A stretch of 64,000 nt of DNA, taken from assembly GCF_037031285.1 (NCBI RefSeq), contig NZ_JAYEZO010000001.1, positions 868,001 to 932,000 on the forward strand. Direction: 5' to 3'. Below are positions 17,336 to 25,994 of this stretch, one piece after another. Each line of letters starts with the position of its first letter. Position 1 is the stretch's first letter. Position numbers and translations under genes: made by a program. The stretch is from Halobellus sp. LT62. Its GTDB lineage: Archaea; Halobacteriota; Halobacteria; Halobacteriales; Haloferacaceae. Below the pieces are notes generated by a model that was not told the origin of the DNA, did no database searches, and saw only the letters and a program-made list of their open reading frames with translations.

Positions 17336-17914
17336 TTAGTCCGTCCGGACCCACGGGGGGAGAGTCAGCTCGCTCGGTTCCACGACATAGTTTTTATCGA
17401 ATCCGGGGTGTCTACGCGGCTCACGGTCGGTTACTGTTTCTTCGTCTGTATATCCGTGTATCCGAACACGCACACTTTCAGCACCCCACTCGATGATGTG
17501 TGCTAGGAAATACAGATCAGCGCTGAGGTACTCATACGGCTTTACCAACAGCTCGGGCCGACGCATTGCGGTCGTAGCTGTTCCCTTCACATCTACAGTG
17601 GTATCCCATATATCGAGGTCAGTTCCATCGTCGCCAAATCGGTATGTCTGCATATCGACATCTGCAGAATAAGCCGATGCAACAGCCATCTCGCAGATAA
17701 TCCCAATTAGGTGACTCATCATCGAGTCCGAACTGTACACGTCACCACCGTCAATACGCGTGTAGGAGTGATTGCGCTCGTACGCGAGGGCGGCAGCTCT
17801 TCGAAGCTGATGGACGTTTAATTCGACGACTGGGAGCGATTCAACGGGTATGTTTGCAGGTGAAAGCGTGTTCGTGCCGTCAGAGATTTGACGGTGGGCT
17901 GGCGTAGTAGACAT
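17336..17914 (-). CDS. Putative PD-(D/E)XK nuclease, partner of the AAA ATPase
   Basis: A 192-residue protein not recognised as a named family. Residues about 93-113 read GDDGTDLDIW then TTVDVKGT, matching the D-...-D-x-K active-site pattern of restriction-type PD-(D/E)XK nucleases. A preceding helix (GIICEMAVASAYS) carries the glutamate often found in such folds. It is the first gene of a two-gene unit with the membrane AAA ATPase. Its 5' leader contains a compact predicted three-way RNA junction (17935-17992). A plausible reading is a DNA-targeting defence pair, but only the motif supports a nuclease. Confidence 0.55.
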   Translation of the reverse strand: MSTTPAHRQISDGTNTLSPANIPVESLPVVELNVHQLRRAAALAYERNHSYTRIDGGDVYSSDSMMSHLIGIICEMAVASAYSADVDMQTYRFGDDGTDLDIWDTTVDVKGTATTAMRRPELLVKPYEYLSADLYFLAHIIEWGAESVRVRIHGYTDEETVTDREPRRHPGFDKNYVVEPSELTLPPWVRTD

Positions 17915-17934
17915 TGCTGTTTCTTGGTTGGAAC

Positions 17935-17992
17935 AGCCCGGTCGCGTGTTCTAGCACGCGGCCCCTTTGGCGATGATCGCCGGGGACGGGCT
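17935..17992 (-). ncRNA. Predicted three-way-junction RNA in the leader
   Basis: A 58-base, GC-rich block in AT-rich surroundings folds into three perfect helices: P1 17935-17940 with 17987-17992 (6 bp), P2 17943-17948 with 17955-17960 (6 bp), and P3 17962-17965 with 17982-17985 stacked on 17969-17973 with 17977-17981. A TATA-like box at 18016-18025 places the transcript start at about 17993, exactly at the outer helix. The ATG of the nuclease-like gene follows 21 bases after P1. It could be a regulatory leader, a protein-binding element, or a separate small RNA. Confidence 0.6.
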
Positions 17993-18015
17993 CCATTTAA
18001 CTAGAGGGGATGTAC

Positions 18016-18025
18016 TTAAAAATAA
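18016..18025 (-). promoter_or_regulatory. TATA-like box before the structured leader
   Basis: The minus-strand TATTTTTAAG core lies about 25 bases before the 5' edge of the predicted RNA fold. From 18026 to 18512 I see no convincing gene, only short low-quality frames and the inverted repeat at 18195. Confidence 0.5.
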
Positions 18026-18194
18026 GCTTGGATTTCTATATTCACAGGCCTCTAGACGGCGCTATTCGGGCGAATAGCTTATTTGCGAAGATGACTAATT
18101 TGATCCGTTCTGGCCTTCGATTTATTCCCACAACGCGGCCGAGTCACTGTCTCTTATAGCCGTCCTGTCAACTCTGGCTGTCGAGGAGCGGTTT

Positions 18195-18210
18195 GCTCTG
18201 TTGAAATCCT
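18195..18210 (+). repeat. Left copy of a 16-bp inverted repeat
   Basis: GCTCTGTTGAAATCCT, perfectly inverted at 21319-21334. It resembles terminal repeats of haloarchaeal insertion sequences. The pair encloses the DUF2971 and HEPN-like genes, and there is no transposase between the copies. Confidence 0.65.
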
Positions 18211-18512
18211 ATTCTTCAGACGCATTATTGTCTGAAACAGCCGGTCGCTGCCGAGTGCGTAGATACCTCTATTGGTCCTGCCAGATTCGACAGATGTCCG
18301 TGGAGTTATGCAAGATACACAGCGCGTATCTTGAACGGAGTCTGGTGCAACTCTCAGGTAATTGGATCGCTCAATACAAACGCAGCACTTACCATCGTGA
18401 TTTGTAGTTCGACATCTTGTCTCTGGGCTTCTGCCCTGGGTTGCGTTGATTCCTCGCCGTTGCTGGATACACCACCGCAAAAGGTTAAAAGCTATGCGAA
18501 GTTGGGAGTCTT

Positions 18513-19937
18513 ATGACCATTATCTACAGGTTTCGCCCAATGAAATATTTGATTGACGACGACCGCGATAACGACTACCGCGAGCTTGAGAACCAGGAGA
18601 TGGCACTTTCCTCACCACGATACTTTAACGACCCACTTGAGGGATATCAAGATGTATTTTGGGAAGGAGACGAAGTCCTGTGGGAGAACCTGCTCCGACA
18701 TTATCTGTTGAATCTACATCAGGCGGCCATAACGTGTGCGCTTTCTGATGACGAGGAAACTCTCGATGAATATGCCATAGAACCCAAGCTCACCCGTGGC
18801 GATCTCTCCACAGATGAGCGTCGCCAACAATTCGATTCCATCTGTCAGTCGTTTTTCGAAGCGAAAGGATTCGAAAGAGTTGCTTCAAGTCTAGCTTCCC
18901 TGCCAGAGCCACTGAAGAGAAACAATCTCAAACATATCTTGTCGGTCATCCACCGCTCGGCACTCGAGTCTGTATTAGAGAGAATGAGGGCATCGGAAGT
19001 GATTCCGGAAGGGTGGCCTGAGGTTACGAATTCTGGTGGCTCTGAAACTGTTGAGGGACTGTTGGATGCTATTTCTGCCGCTATGGCTGATGAGGATGAA
19101 GAACTGTTAGAATCAGTAGCATCGCTAGTTGGACCCTTAGAATCACACATATACCTACAGCAGGCGGTGCCGGGGGTGGAGCAATTTGAACTGCAACATA
19201 AGAAATACAACCTCTTGTACCACTCATTTCCCGACCAGTATATAAGAGAAATAACCAACTCACTCATTCACACGAATTGGCACACGTTGTGTTTCGCAAA
19301 GGAATGCGCAAGTCCTCCGATGTGGGCTACGTATGCAGACGAACATAGAGGGGCCGCGTTGATGTTCCGCGCAGACCGCCAAACTGACGGGTCATGGGGC
19401 AAGATGAATGTCAACGAGAGCGCTGGTCCGAAAGATTCGGAATCTAATTCGGGGGAGATCACAGCACGATTGTATGCCGTTGACTATGAATCTCCACCGC
19501 CAGAAGTGGACTTCTTCCGGTTTTTAGGCACGCTCCCGCTCCCGAAACTTGAGTCAGCGTGGCATTCCACGCCGGATGGAAGAACTAGTCAGATGATCGG
19601 TGAAATCGTAGACGATCTGGATGCCTGGCGAGATAACCTTTGGAACCATTTCCGCAGTATGTCGACGAGAAAGCTGAGCAAATGGAAATATGAACAAGAA
19701 ATTCGTATGGTGCTTCCTGATCTGTTGGAATCAGAAGGGTCTCATCGTAAGGTCACATATGATATGTCCCAACTTGAAGGAATTGTATTTGGCCTTCGCA
19801 CTTCAGTTGAGGATCGTTTTGAGGTGATGAAGATCATCTCCGAAAACAACCAAGATGGTAATTCCTCTCCTGTTGAGTTTTATGAGATGGTTTACGATGG
19901 CAAGGACTTCAGAAAAGTGAAGCTAAATGTGGCCTAG
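18513..19937 (+). CDS. DUF2971 family protein
   Basis: A 474-residue protein with both halves of the DUF2971 signature. Near the N-terminus are IIYRFRPMKYL and MALSSPRYFNDPLEGY. Further on (about 255-290) are HTLCFAKECASPPMWATYADEHRGAALMF, and near residue 390 is KWKYEQEIRMVLPD. In this family an insert of variable length, here about 60-240, separates the halves. The biochemical activity is unknown; genes of this family are often found in defence islands. A TATA-like box (GGTTAAAAG) about 27 bases upstream fits a leaderless start. It is convergent with the HEPN-like gene. The two are enclosed by the 16-bp inverted repeat. Confidence 0.75.
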   Translation: MTIIYRFRPMKYLIDDDRDNDYRELENQEMALSSPRYFNDPLEGYQDVFWEGDEVLWENLLRHYLLNLHQAAITCALSDDEETLDEYAIEPKLTRGDLSTDERRQQFDSICQSFFEAKGFERVASSLASLPEPLKRNNLKHILSVIHRSALESVLERMRASEVIPEGWPEVTNSGGSETVEGLLDAISAAMADEDEELLESVASLVGPLESHIYLQQAVPGVEQFELQHKKYNLLYHSFPDQYIREITNSLIHTNWHTLCFAKECASPPMWATYADEHRGAALMFRADRQTDGSWGKMNVNESAGPKDSESNSGEITARLYAVDYESPPPEVDFFRFLGTLPLPKLESAWHSTPDGRTSQMIGEIVDDLDAWRDNLWNHFRSMSTRKLSKWKYEQEIRMVLPDLLESEGSHRKVTYDMSQLEGIVFGLRTSVEDRFEVMKIISENNQDGNSSPVEFYEMVYDGKDFRKVKLNVA

Positions 19938-20013
19938 TGTTCCTCAGGTACTATGTCTCTATGAGTGTGGAATCAAGTTAAACCCAACCCCTATATTCAG
20001 CAAGCATTTCCTG

Positions 20014-21048
20014 TCACCCGTTATGAGTTTCGACAGCGCCAGAAAACTCAAAGAGATCGTAGGCAGCTACCAGAACAGCAACTGTAGTGTTGAATAACTT
20101 GATAACGTCCGCTTCCTCTGGCTCCTCTAAATAAGGATCAGTCTCACAGTGGATGATAGAGTCTCGTTGTTGGACAACATCATCAAAATCGTCCCATAGC
20201 TGGGCGTACGGACCAGATGTAAGTCGAGTATTAGACACTTCTTCTAAACCGTGTTTAGCAATTGTATACCGGTTCAGATGTCCTTTCTCTAAGTCGTTTG
20301 CTTCGTCAATTGCGCTGTCAAGGTCGTGTCCCTCCCACCGATAATAGATGATCATCTGTCTGATCAGGCAATTATCGACTGCTGAGCGTAGCAGGGGTAT
20401 TGCAGCAAGCAGATTATCTTCTTGAATAGCGTGCTGTGCATCCACTAAGAGGTCAACCCATGTCGGGTTCGTCACTTCTCTGTGTGATACGGTAGCCCGG
20501 TATGAGACATCGACCTCGTCTCCGAAACTGAGTGGTCCCTGACCGTCTCGATCCTCACGGAGTGTTGAATTGATCGCCAGATTTGTAGGTCCAGTTCGAA
20601 CAACGGTAATCAGAAGGTTGTCTCCCAGCCGTGCTTGGTTCTGGGAGTCAGCGATCTCGAAGGGTAGCCAGTTTTCTTCGTTTATTCCTTTGCGGCTTGC
20701 TCCGGTAATGAATAGCGAAGTGTATTCACAACCCTCGTGTATTTTGTGCATCGGTACTGGGCGTGTCTCACCTACGTTTACTCCGTTAAAATCGTCAATC
20801 TGTCTTCCTCCAGGAGTGAGCGGGATATTAAAATAATTTCCTTCGACACTTCCTGTCCGATGTAGTGTCTGGAGTACTCCTGTATCCAAGGTAAAACCGC
20901 TCTGGCAGTAGGGGCAGATCACAAATTGATCTGGTTCCATTGAACTTGGCTGCAGATCCGGGAAGTCGAGAATGTCAATCATAGAATCGCAGTGACGGCA
21001 AGTAAAATTCACCCCTCCACCTGAGATCCCACTGGTTCTGGTATTCAT
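20014..21048 (-). CDS. Zinc-ribbon plus HEPN-like (DUF4145-type) protein
   Basis: A 344-residue protein not assigned to a named gene. Residues about 17-50 hold two Cys pairs (CRHC and CPYC) forming a zinc ribbon. The middle is beta-rich. The C-terminal third (about 200-335) is all helical and contains QRDSIIH, an R-D-x3-H match to the Rx4H active site of HEPN ribonucleases, followed by an acidic stretch and a hydrophobic final helix (TVAVLVAAYDLF). The architecture recalls DUF4145 proteins. A leaderless start is supported by a TATA-like box near 21077. It is the convergent neighbour of the DUF2971 gene inside the inverted-repeat unit. An RNA-cleaving defence effector is possible. Confidence 0.6.
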   Translation of the reverse strand: MNTRTSGISGGGVNFTCRHCDSMIDILDFPDLQPSSMEPDQFVICPYCQSGFTLDTGVLQTLHRTGSVEGNYFNIPLTPGGRQIDDFNGVNVGETRPVPMHKIHEGCEYTSLFITGASRKGINEENWLPFEIADSQNQARLGDNLLITVVRTGPTNLAINSTLREDRDGQGPLSFGDEVDVSYRATVSHREVTNPTWVDLLVDAQHAIQEDNLLAAIPLLRSAVDNCLIRQMIIYYRWEGHDLDSAIDEANDLEKGHLNRYTIAKHGLEEVSNTRLTSGPYAQLWDDFDDVVQQRDSIIHCETDPYLEEPEEADVIKLFNTTVAVLVAAYDLFEFSGAVETHNG

Positions 21049-21318
21049 AGCTGCTTGTTGTTCTCTCTCAGGTATAAACCACTCTTACACAGCGATGCGA
21101 ATGTTATCTACAGCAGTCAGAGACTTCCGTGGTCAATACGCAGGCGAATTCTTACAGCTGATTCAGGAGAGAAGGCTCAGAAATAAACGGACACCCTGTG
21201 AGGAAAACATCCTCTGTCTCTCGCACGCCGCTCCTACTCAGTAACCGATAGGTCCTCAACCGAAATGTTCCATCGCTCCCTGTATTGACCGCGACCGGAG
21301 TAATAGCCTCAGTTTCCA

Positions 21319-21334
21319 AGGATTTCAACAGAGC
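21319..21334 (-). repeat. Right copy of a 16-bp inverted repeat
   Basis: AGGATTTCAACAGAGC, the exact reverse complement of 18195-18210. It lies directly before the promoter of the McrB gene. Confidence 0.65.
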
Positions 21335-21340
21335 CAACGG

Positions 21341-21350
21341 TTTTTATATA
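21341..21350 (+). promoter_or_regulatory. Promoter of mcrBC
   Basis: The TTTTTATATA run is centred about 28 bases before the ATG at 21375, fixing that codon as the start of a nearly leaderless transcript. It rules out the longer frame that begins at 21285. Confidence 0.55.
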
Positions 21351-21374
21351 CCTCACACTACACCTCTATGTCAT

Positions 21375-22604
21375 ATGAGTGGGTCATCGGACGATTATTC
21401 GGTTGAAGAGGCGAAAGAGGATCTCGGGATTCTCCGTCGCGTTACCGATGACGTCGTCGAAGCAATCGAGAACGCAGAGAGCGAAGAAGTATTGGAGTAC
21501 CTCATCGAGGATGCCGAACTCGATCGAACCCACGATGGAGAGCGTGGCCTCGGGCGAGTTCGTCGCGCCGTTCTCGAATCTCCGTTAGCATCCGATCGAC
21601 TCAAGCGAATTGTGAGCCTTCGAGGCGACGAAACCCCCGAAGATATTCTCGTCCCGCGTGATGTCCAGCGGAACGCCAAAGTAGCGCTAGAGGCGGGCAA
21701 GCCGGTCGTCCTGTACGGACCGACGGGAACCGGGAAAACCACCTTCGCCAAACAACTCGCCAGAGAGACCAGCATCGGCTATAGCCTCAATACGGCGACG
21801 CCGTCGTGGACGCCGTCGGACATTATTGGTGGCGTCAGTCCGGACTATACTGGTGAATCGCTGAGCTACCGAACGAAACTCGGGTGTGTCTCCGAAGCGG
21901 TGGAGCGTGCACGCGCGTTCGACGTTGAGTACGGTGTGATCCTGGACGAGATCACACGGGCAGACATCTCGAAGATTTTCGGCCCGCTCTACACGGCTAT
22001 CGAAAACCCTCACCAGACGATCTTCGAGACCGACGAGGGAGCGACGATCGAGCTCGACGAGCGAGTGAACATCATCTGTACGATGAATATGTCGGACCGG
22101 ACGGTGAACGAGTTGGACAACGCGATCACGCGCCGATTTGCGATGATCGAACTCGACGAGTACGAGGACGACAAGCGTCAGCGGCTCTTCGACGACTGGA
22201 TCACTACCCACGTTACCACCGACACGGATCTGGACGAAAACGAGATCCTGCGGCTGTTCGAACGCGACTACGAAGGGATCAACCACGGGAATGAATCGAC
22301 ATCACAGGGCGCGATTATGCGGTTCGGGCCGATGCACTACCGGGACGTTGCCGTCTTCCTCGGGGTCGGCTGCCGTGAGGGTGGCGAATACGAGTATGAT
22401 CAGATGGATGCAGTCGGACAGGCGTTCCGAACCTACATCGTTCCCCGTCTACTGAACGCAGCCGCATTTCCACAGATCGAGCGTATCGCGGAACACTACC
22501 GAGCACTGAACGGTGAATTCGAGGAATTCGACCTGTCCCCGGCAGCGGAACTTGCCGAACGAGAACTCGAACAAGAGCGGCGGCAGATGGGCTCCTACGA
22601 GTAA
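21375..22604 (+). CDS. mcrB: McrB-type AAA+ GTPase/ATPase of a McrBC restriction system
   Basis: A 409-residue AAA+ protein, the motor subunit of a McrBC-like modification-dependent restriction system. The nucleotide site has Walker A GPTGTGKTT near residue 115, Walker B GVILDEITRADIS near 188, the conserved TMNMSDR (sensor, near 235) and AITRRFAMIELDEYED. The N-terminal 95 residues are short and charged, unlike the larger DNA-reading domains of E. coli McrB, so target recognition may lie elsewhere or differ. The stop overlaps the mcrC ATG by one base (TAATG). The gene is GC-richer than its neighbours, suggesting separate acquisition within the island. Confidence 0.9.
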   Translation: MSGSSDDYSVEEAKEDLGILRRVTDDVVEAIENAESEEVLEYLIEDAELDRTHDGERGLGRVRRAVLESPLASDRLKRIVSLRGDETPEDILVPRDVQRNAKVALEAGKPVVLYGPTGTGKTTFAKQLARETSIGYSLNTATPSWTPSDIIGGVSPDYTGESLSYRTKLGCVSEAVERARAFDVEYGVILDEITRADISKIFGPLYTAIENPHQTIFETDEGATIELDERVNIICTMNMSDRTVNELDNAITRRFAMIELDEYEDDKRQRLFDDWITTHVTTDTDLDENEILRLFERDYEGINHGNESTSQGAIMRFGPMHYRDVAVFLGVGCREGGEYEYDQMDAVGQAFRTYIVPRLLNAAAFPQIERIAEHYRALNGEFEEFDLSPAAELAERELEQERRQMGSYE

Positions 22605-24370
22605 TGAGCGCCGTCGACGAAGTCTACGAGTACGGGCAAGATACCTTCAACATCCCAGAGCGGGGTGAAATCCGCATAGAGGGGTGTCCGTCGTCCATCA
22701 CGGACCAGCTTCGTCGTGCGTCGTTCACACGCGAGAGTCCGGGTGTCTTTACGAAACGGCAAGAGGCACTCGACTCGGATCAAGAGTACGAGGTCGTGAC
22801 GGTCACAGTTGAGGGCGACGACAACGAGATACTCCACATCGAAGCGACGGACATTATTGGGGTCGTGAGCCTGACGCCCTCGTCGAAGGTGCAGGTCGAT
22901 CCGAAGATCGAGTGGGAGCACATCTTCGATATGCTGTTGGCCGTGTACGACCAGAATCGGTCGGTCGAATATCACGGCATCCCGCTACAGGATTTCCTCT
23001 CCGACGACATCCATCTCGACGACGTGTTCGTCGTTCTGGCGATCAACTATCTCGACGGACTAGAGACTATCCAGCGGCACGGCTACATTCGTGACCTCGT
23101 AATCCAACGGACGAATAGCCTCGATGGTCGTGGAAATATCGACGTCGGGGAGACATTGCTGAACCACGCTCGGGGAACGATCGAACCGCACTGGATCCAC
23201 AACGAGACCGAATACAACAACGCGGTGAACTCCCTGCTCCACTTCGCGGGGAAGACATTGCTTCGGCTCTTCCGTCAGAAATCCCCCGAGAACGACCACC
23301 CGGCGTACGATCGCATTTTCTCGGAAGTCCACCGCGAGGTGGAGCGGTTGGAGAGTATGGGTGTGAACAGCGGGCTCGACCGAATGGACGAGTATCGGGG
23401 AATCTCGCTGTACGACTTGCCGAAACAGCGTCAGTACTATCGCAAGGCGTTCGACGTTTCCAAGGCGGTGATGTCGTCGTCGCTCGGTCAACAGCTGCGT
23501 GACGGCCCACGAGAGCTGGTGGTGGACTACGTCCTGAATATGGAGTCGCTCTTCGAGCAGTACTCGCAAGTCGTCATCGAGCGCGAGCTCAACTATGTCA
23601 AGTCGTACGACCACCTCGGAGAGCTGGATGACGTTACCCCGGTTCGATCACCTTCGGTGAAGCCCTTCGAGGGAGAGGGCCAGATCTACCACGAGCCGGA
23701 CCACGCGCTCCAAGAAGGCGAAGAGACGATCGCCGTGTTGGACTCGAAGTACTACGCCGAAGGCCACGATCCGGTGAAAGAGTCTCCATCCCGTTCCCGG
23801 CTATTCAGTTACGCGTACTTGCTTTCCGCAGATCGACTCGCATTCCTATGTCCGTTACTTGAACCCCGTCGACGCCGGGTGGCACAAACGGGGGCCGAAT
23901 TACAGATAGTCTCGCCGGACGGAGAGTTCGGACTGAGCGCATACGACGAGGTCGTTCACGAGTATCTCCACGGCGTCCTCGGCGAGAAGTGCCCGGAACT
24001 CGAAGCGTTCTACGCTGTCGCAACGCCCGAAAACGAACTGTGCCTCGATGGCGTCGACGAAAGCGATCTGCACCGGGCTAAGGAGATGAGTGGCCCGTTC
24101 ACTTTCAAAGACGTTCGGGACTTCTCGCTCCGGGTGATCAAAGCCGCGGCTGACGAGTACTCTTACCAAGTCCGTAATCGGTACGATTTGGAGCAAGACG
24201 GCGACTGGACGCGGGAGCAGATCGAGATGCGGTGTGAACGTCGGTACGAGTATGCGACGACGTGCGTGCCCGTTTTCTGTCGTGACGGGAGTCAAGAGTG
24301 GATTGACCTCTACTTCCTAGAGAACGGGTCGGGAGAGGTGGAAAAAGAGGGACCGCTGAAACTTTTGTAA
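22604..24370 (+). CDS. mcrC: McrC-type nuclease subunit
   Basis: A 588-residue McrC-like protein. In McrBC systems this subunit binds the McrB ring and cuts DNA. Residues about 355-382 read PDHALQEGEETIAVLDSKYY, the D-...-D-x-K active site of the PD-(D/E)XK fold. The N-terminal half has the McrC pattern of beta-rich docking sequence followed by helices (DMLLAVYDQNRSVEY, then DDVFVVLAINYLDGL). The C-terminal 150 residues go beyond the catalytic core and end in a charged domain of unknown role. It is translationally coupled to mcrB. No gene for a modifying methylase is adjacent, consistent with a type IV system that attacks modified DNA. Confidence 0.9.
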   Translation: MSAVDEVYEYGQDTFNIPERGEIRIEGCPSSITDQLRRASFTRESPGVFTKRQEALDSDQEYEVVTVTVEGDDNEILHIEATDIIGVVSLTPSSKVQVDPKIEWEHIFDMLLAVYDQNRSVEYHGIPLQDFLSDDIHLDDVFVVLAINYLDGLETIQRHGYIRDLVIQRTNSLDGRGNIDVGETLLNHARGTIEPHWIHNETEYNNAVNSLLHFAGKTLLRLFRQKSPENDHPAYDRIFSEVHREVERLESMGVNSGLDRMDEYRGISLYDLPKQRQYYRKAFDVSKAVMSSSLGQQLRDGPRELVVDYVLNMESLFEQYSQVVIERELNYVKSYDHLGELDDVTPVRSPSVKPFEGEGQIYHEPDHALQEGEETIAVLDSKYYAEGHDPVKESPSRSRLFSYAYLLSADRLAFLCPLLEPRRRRVAQTGAELQIVSPDGEFGLSAYDEVVHEYLHGVLGEKCPELEAFYAVATPENELCLDGVDESDLHRAKEMSGPFTFKDVRDFSLRVIKAAADEYSYQVRNRYDLEQDGDWTREQIEMRCERRYEYATTCVPVFCRDGSQEWIDLYFLENGSGEVEKEGPLKLL

Positions 24371-24430
24371 GATAATCTTCCTCGTGGATATTTGGATCGT
24401 GAATTGAATCGTCTATTGGGTATTTTCGGC

Positions 24431-24449
24431 GCTAGTATTATTAACTAGC
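24431..24449. other. Hairpin after mcrC
   Basis: GCTAGT and ACTAGC pair perfectly around a seven-base AT loop. It lies 60 bases after the mcrC stop and 43 bases before the next gene. It could be a transcription-end signal or an operator. Confidence 0.4.
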
Positions 24450-24491
24450 AGCAGGACTTCAAGCTGTTACTGGTCAGCGTGGTGAACAATC

Positions 24492-25994
24492 TTGAATATA
24501 TTAATAGATACGAACGTGTTCATCACTCGTGAACAAAACCGTGTGATTCCTGAAGCGTTACAGGAATTAGAGAACTTGCTCAAGACAGCTGGGCACAATA
24601 TCTTGGTGCATCCACTCTCTGAAGGAGAAATACAGAATCATAAAAACGAACAGATTAGAGAGAAGTCTCAGTCAAAGATTGCGACATATGCGAAGCTGAC
24701 TTTTCCACCCTACCCATCTCCGGACGACGACCATTTTTACAACAAAGTCAACGGTTCAGCAGATAGTGACCGTGAGCAAGTCGATAACGCACTCTTATAT
24801 GCTGTATACGATGATCGGGTTGACTTACTCATCACCGAAGATCAACCGATGCACACGAAAGCCGATCTGCTTGGAATCACCGACAAAGTCCTAACAATCG
24901 AAGAAGGTGCAAAGCACTTCAGAGAGAAAGAAGATGAATTGAGATCACCAGTTTCAATTCAAAAAGTCACGGTCGGTGAGTTGGGAGTTGATGATCCGAT
25001 TTTTGATTCCCTGAAGGAAGAATATGGCAAATTCGAGAAGTGGTTCGCTGATCATCCCGATCGAGATGCGTGGGTTAACTGGAATAGGGACGGCACGCTT
25101 GGTGCTGTACTCATTCTGAAATACAATGAAGCTGAAGAACTTGGTGAGAACCCCACGTTAAGTCCGAAACCGCGGCTCAAGATTAACACTCTTAAGGTAT
25201 CCGAGAGAAAGCGGGGATCCAAAGCTGGAGAGTTATTGATTAGTCTTGCAGTCCGAGAATCGATTAATCGCGGATTGGAAGAGATTTACCTTACGCACTA
25301 CATCGATGAAGAGTCCGATTACTTGGTAAAATTGATTTCCAAATACGGATTCCAACACGCCTCGAACAAAGAGGACGATGAGGCAGTCTTCGTAAAACGG
25401 CTCACCCCGGGGCCTGGAGATGATCCTGATCCGCTTGAAACGGTAATCCGCTTCTACCCAAGTTTCCAGGACGGCCCACATATTGAAAAGTTCTTGATAC
25501 CCATCCAACCAAAATGGCACAACAAACTCTTCGCTACCTACGATAAACGACAACCGACGCTGCCAGAGGTGACTGGACAATTTATCCCCGAGTCAAATGC
25601 GATTAAAAAGGCATATCTCACTCACGCAAACATCCGACGTATAGAGCCAGCTGACATACTCATTTTCTACCGTTCCCACGATAACAAAGAAGTCACATCG
25701 TTAGGTGTGTGTGAACAGGTGAAATACGGTGTGGAAGACCCAGACGAACTTATGGAATTGGTTGGTCGCCGGTCTGTCTTCTCAATCAATGAAATAACAA
25801 AGGTTGCTCAGTCACCAACGACAGTTCTCCTTTTCAAATGGCATTTCGATTTCGCGGACCCAATACGGTATCAAGTGCTTCGAGATGAGGATATTCTTGC
25901 AGGCCCCCCACAGACTATTCAGCAGTTAGACGAATCGTCCTATGAACGACTTAAGAAGCTAGGTGACATCGATGAACGTTTTATTATCAATTAA
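24492..25994 (+). CDS. PIN domain - acetyltransferase - EVE/PUA-like fusion protein
   Basis: A 500-residue multidomain protein. Residues 1-130 form a PIN-type RNase domain (NILIDTNVFI, then DNALLYAVYDDRVDLLITED), with the expected acidic residues. Residues about 160-305 resemble a GNAT acetyltransferase: an INTLKVSERKRGSKAGELLI acetyl-CoA loop followed by KYGFQHAS. Residues about 330-490 are an EVE/PUA-like domain (PADILIFYRSHDN, LGVCEQVKYG, VLLFKWHF). The start is a TTG because the PIN core begins with its next codon. It overlaps the following ASCH gene by 23 bases. The gene is AT-rich. A toxin with a fused neutralising or sensing domain is a reasonable guess, since nucleic-acid-modification-binding folds occur in both genes. 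Confidence 0.7.
   Translation: MNILIDTNVFITREQNRVIPEALQELENLLKTAGHNILVHPLSEGEIQNHKNEQIREKSQSKIATYAKLTFPPYPSPDDDHFYNKVNGSADSDREQVDNALLYAVYDDRVDLLITEDQPMHTKADLLGITDKVLTIEEGAKHFREKEDELRSPVSIQKVTVGELGVDDPIFDSLKEEYGKFEKWFADHPDRDAWVNWNRDGTLGAVLILKYNEAEELGENPTLSPKPRLKINTLKVSERKRGSKAGELLISLAVRESINRGLEEIYLTHYIDEESDYLVKLISKYGFQHASNKEDDEAVFVKRLTPGPGDDPDPLETVIRFYPSFQDGPHIEKFLIPIQPKWHNKLFATYDKRQPTLPEVTGQFIPESNAIKKAYLTHANIRRIEPADILIFYRSHDNKEVTSLGVCEQVKYGVEDPDELMELVGRRSVFSINEITKVAQSPTTVLLFKWHFDFADPIRYQVLRDEDILAGPPQTIQQLDESSYERLKKLGDIDERFIIN

Noticed and set aside
18154-18480. Minus-strand frame of 108 codons
   Set aside because: Its product has no regular secondary-structure pattern, is rich in Cys/Arg/Thr, and the inverted repeat lies within it.
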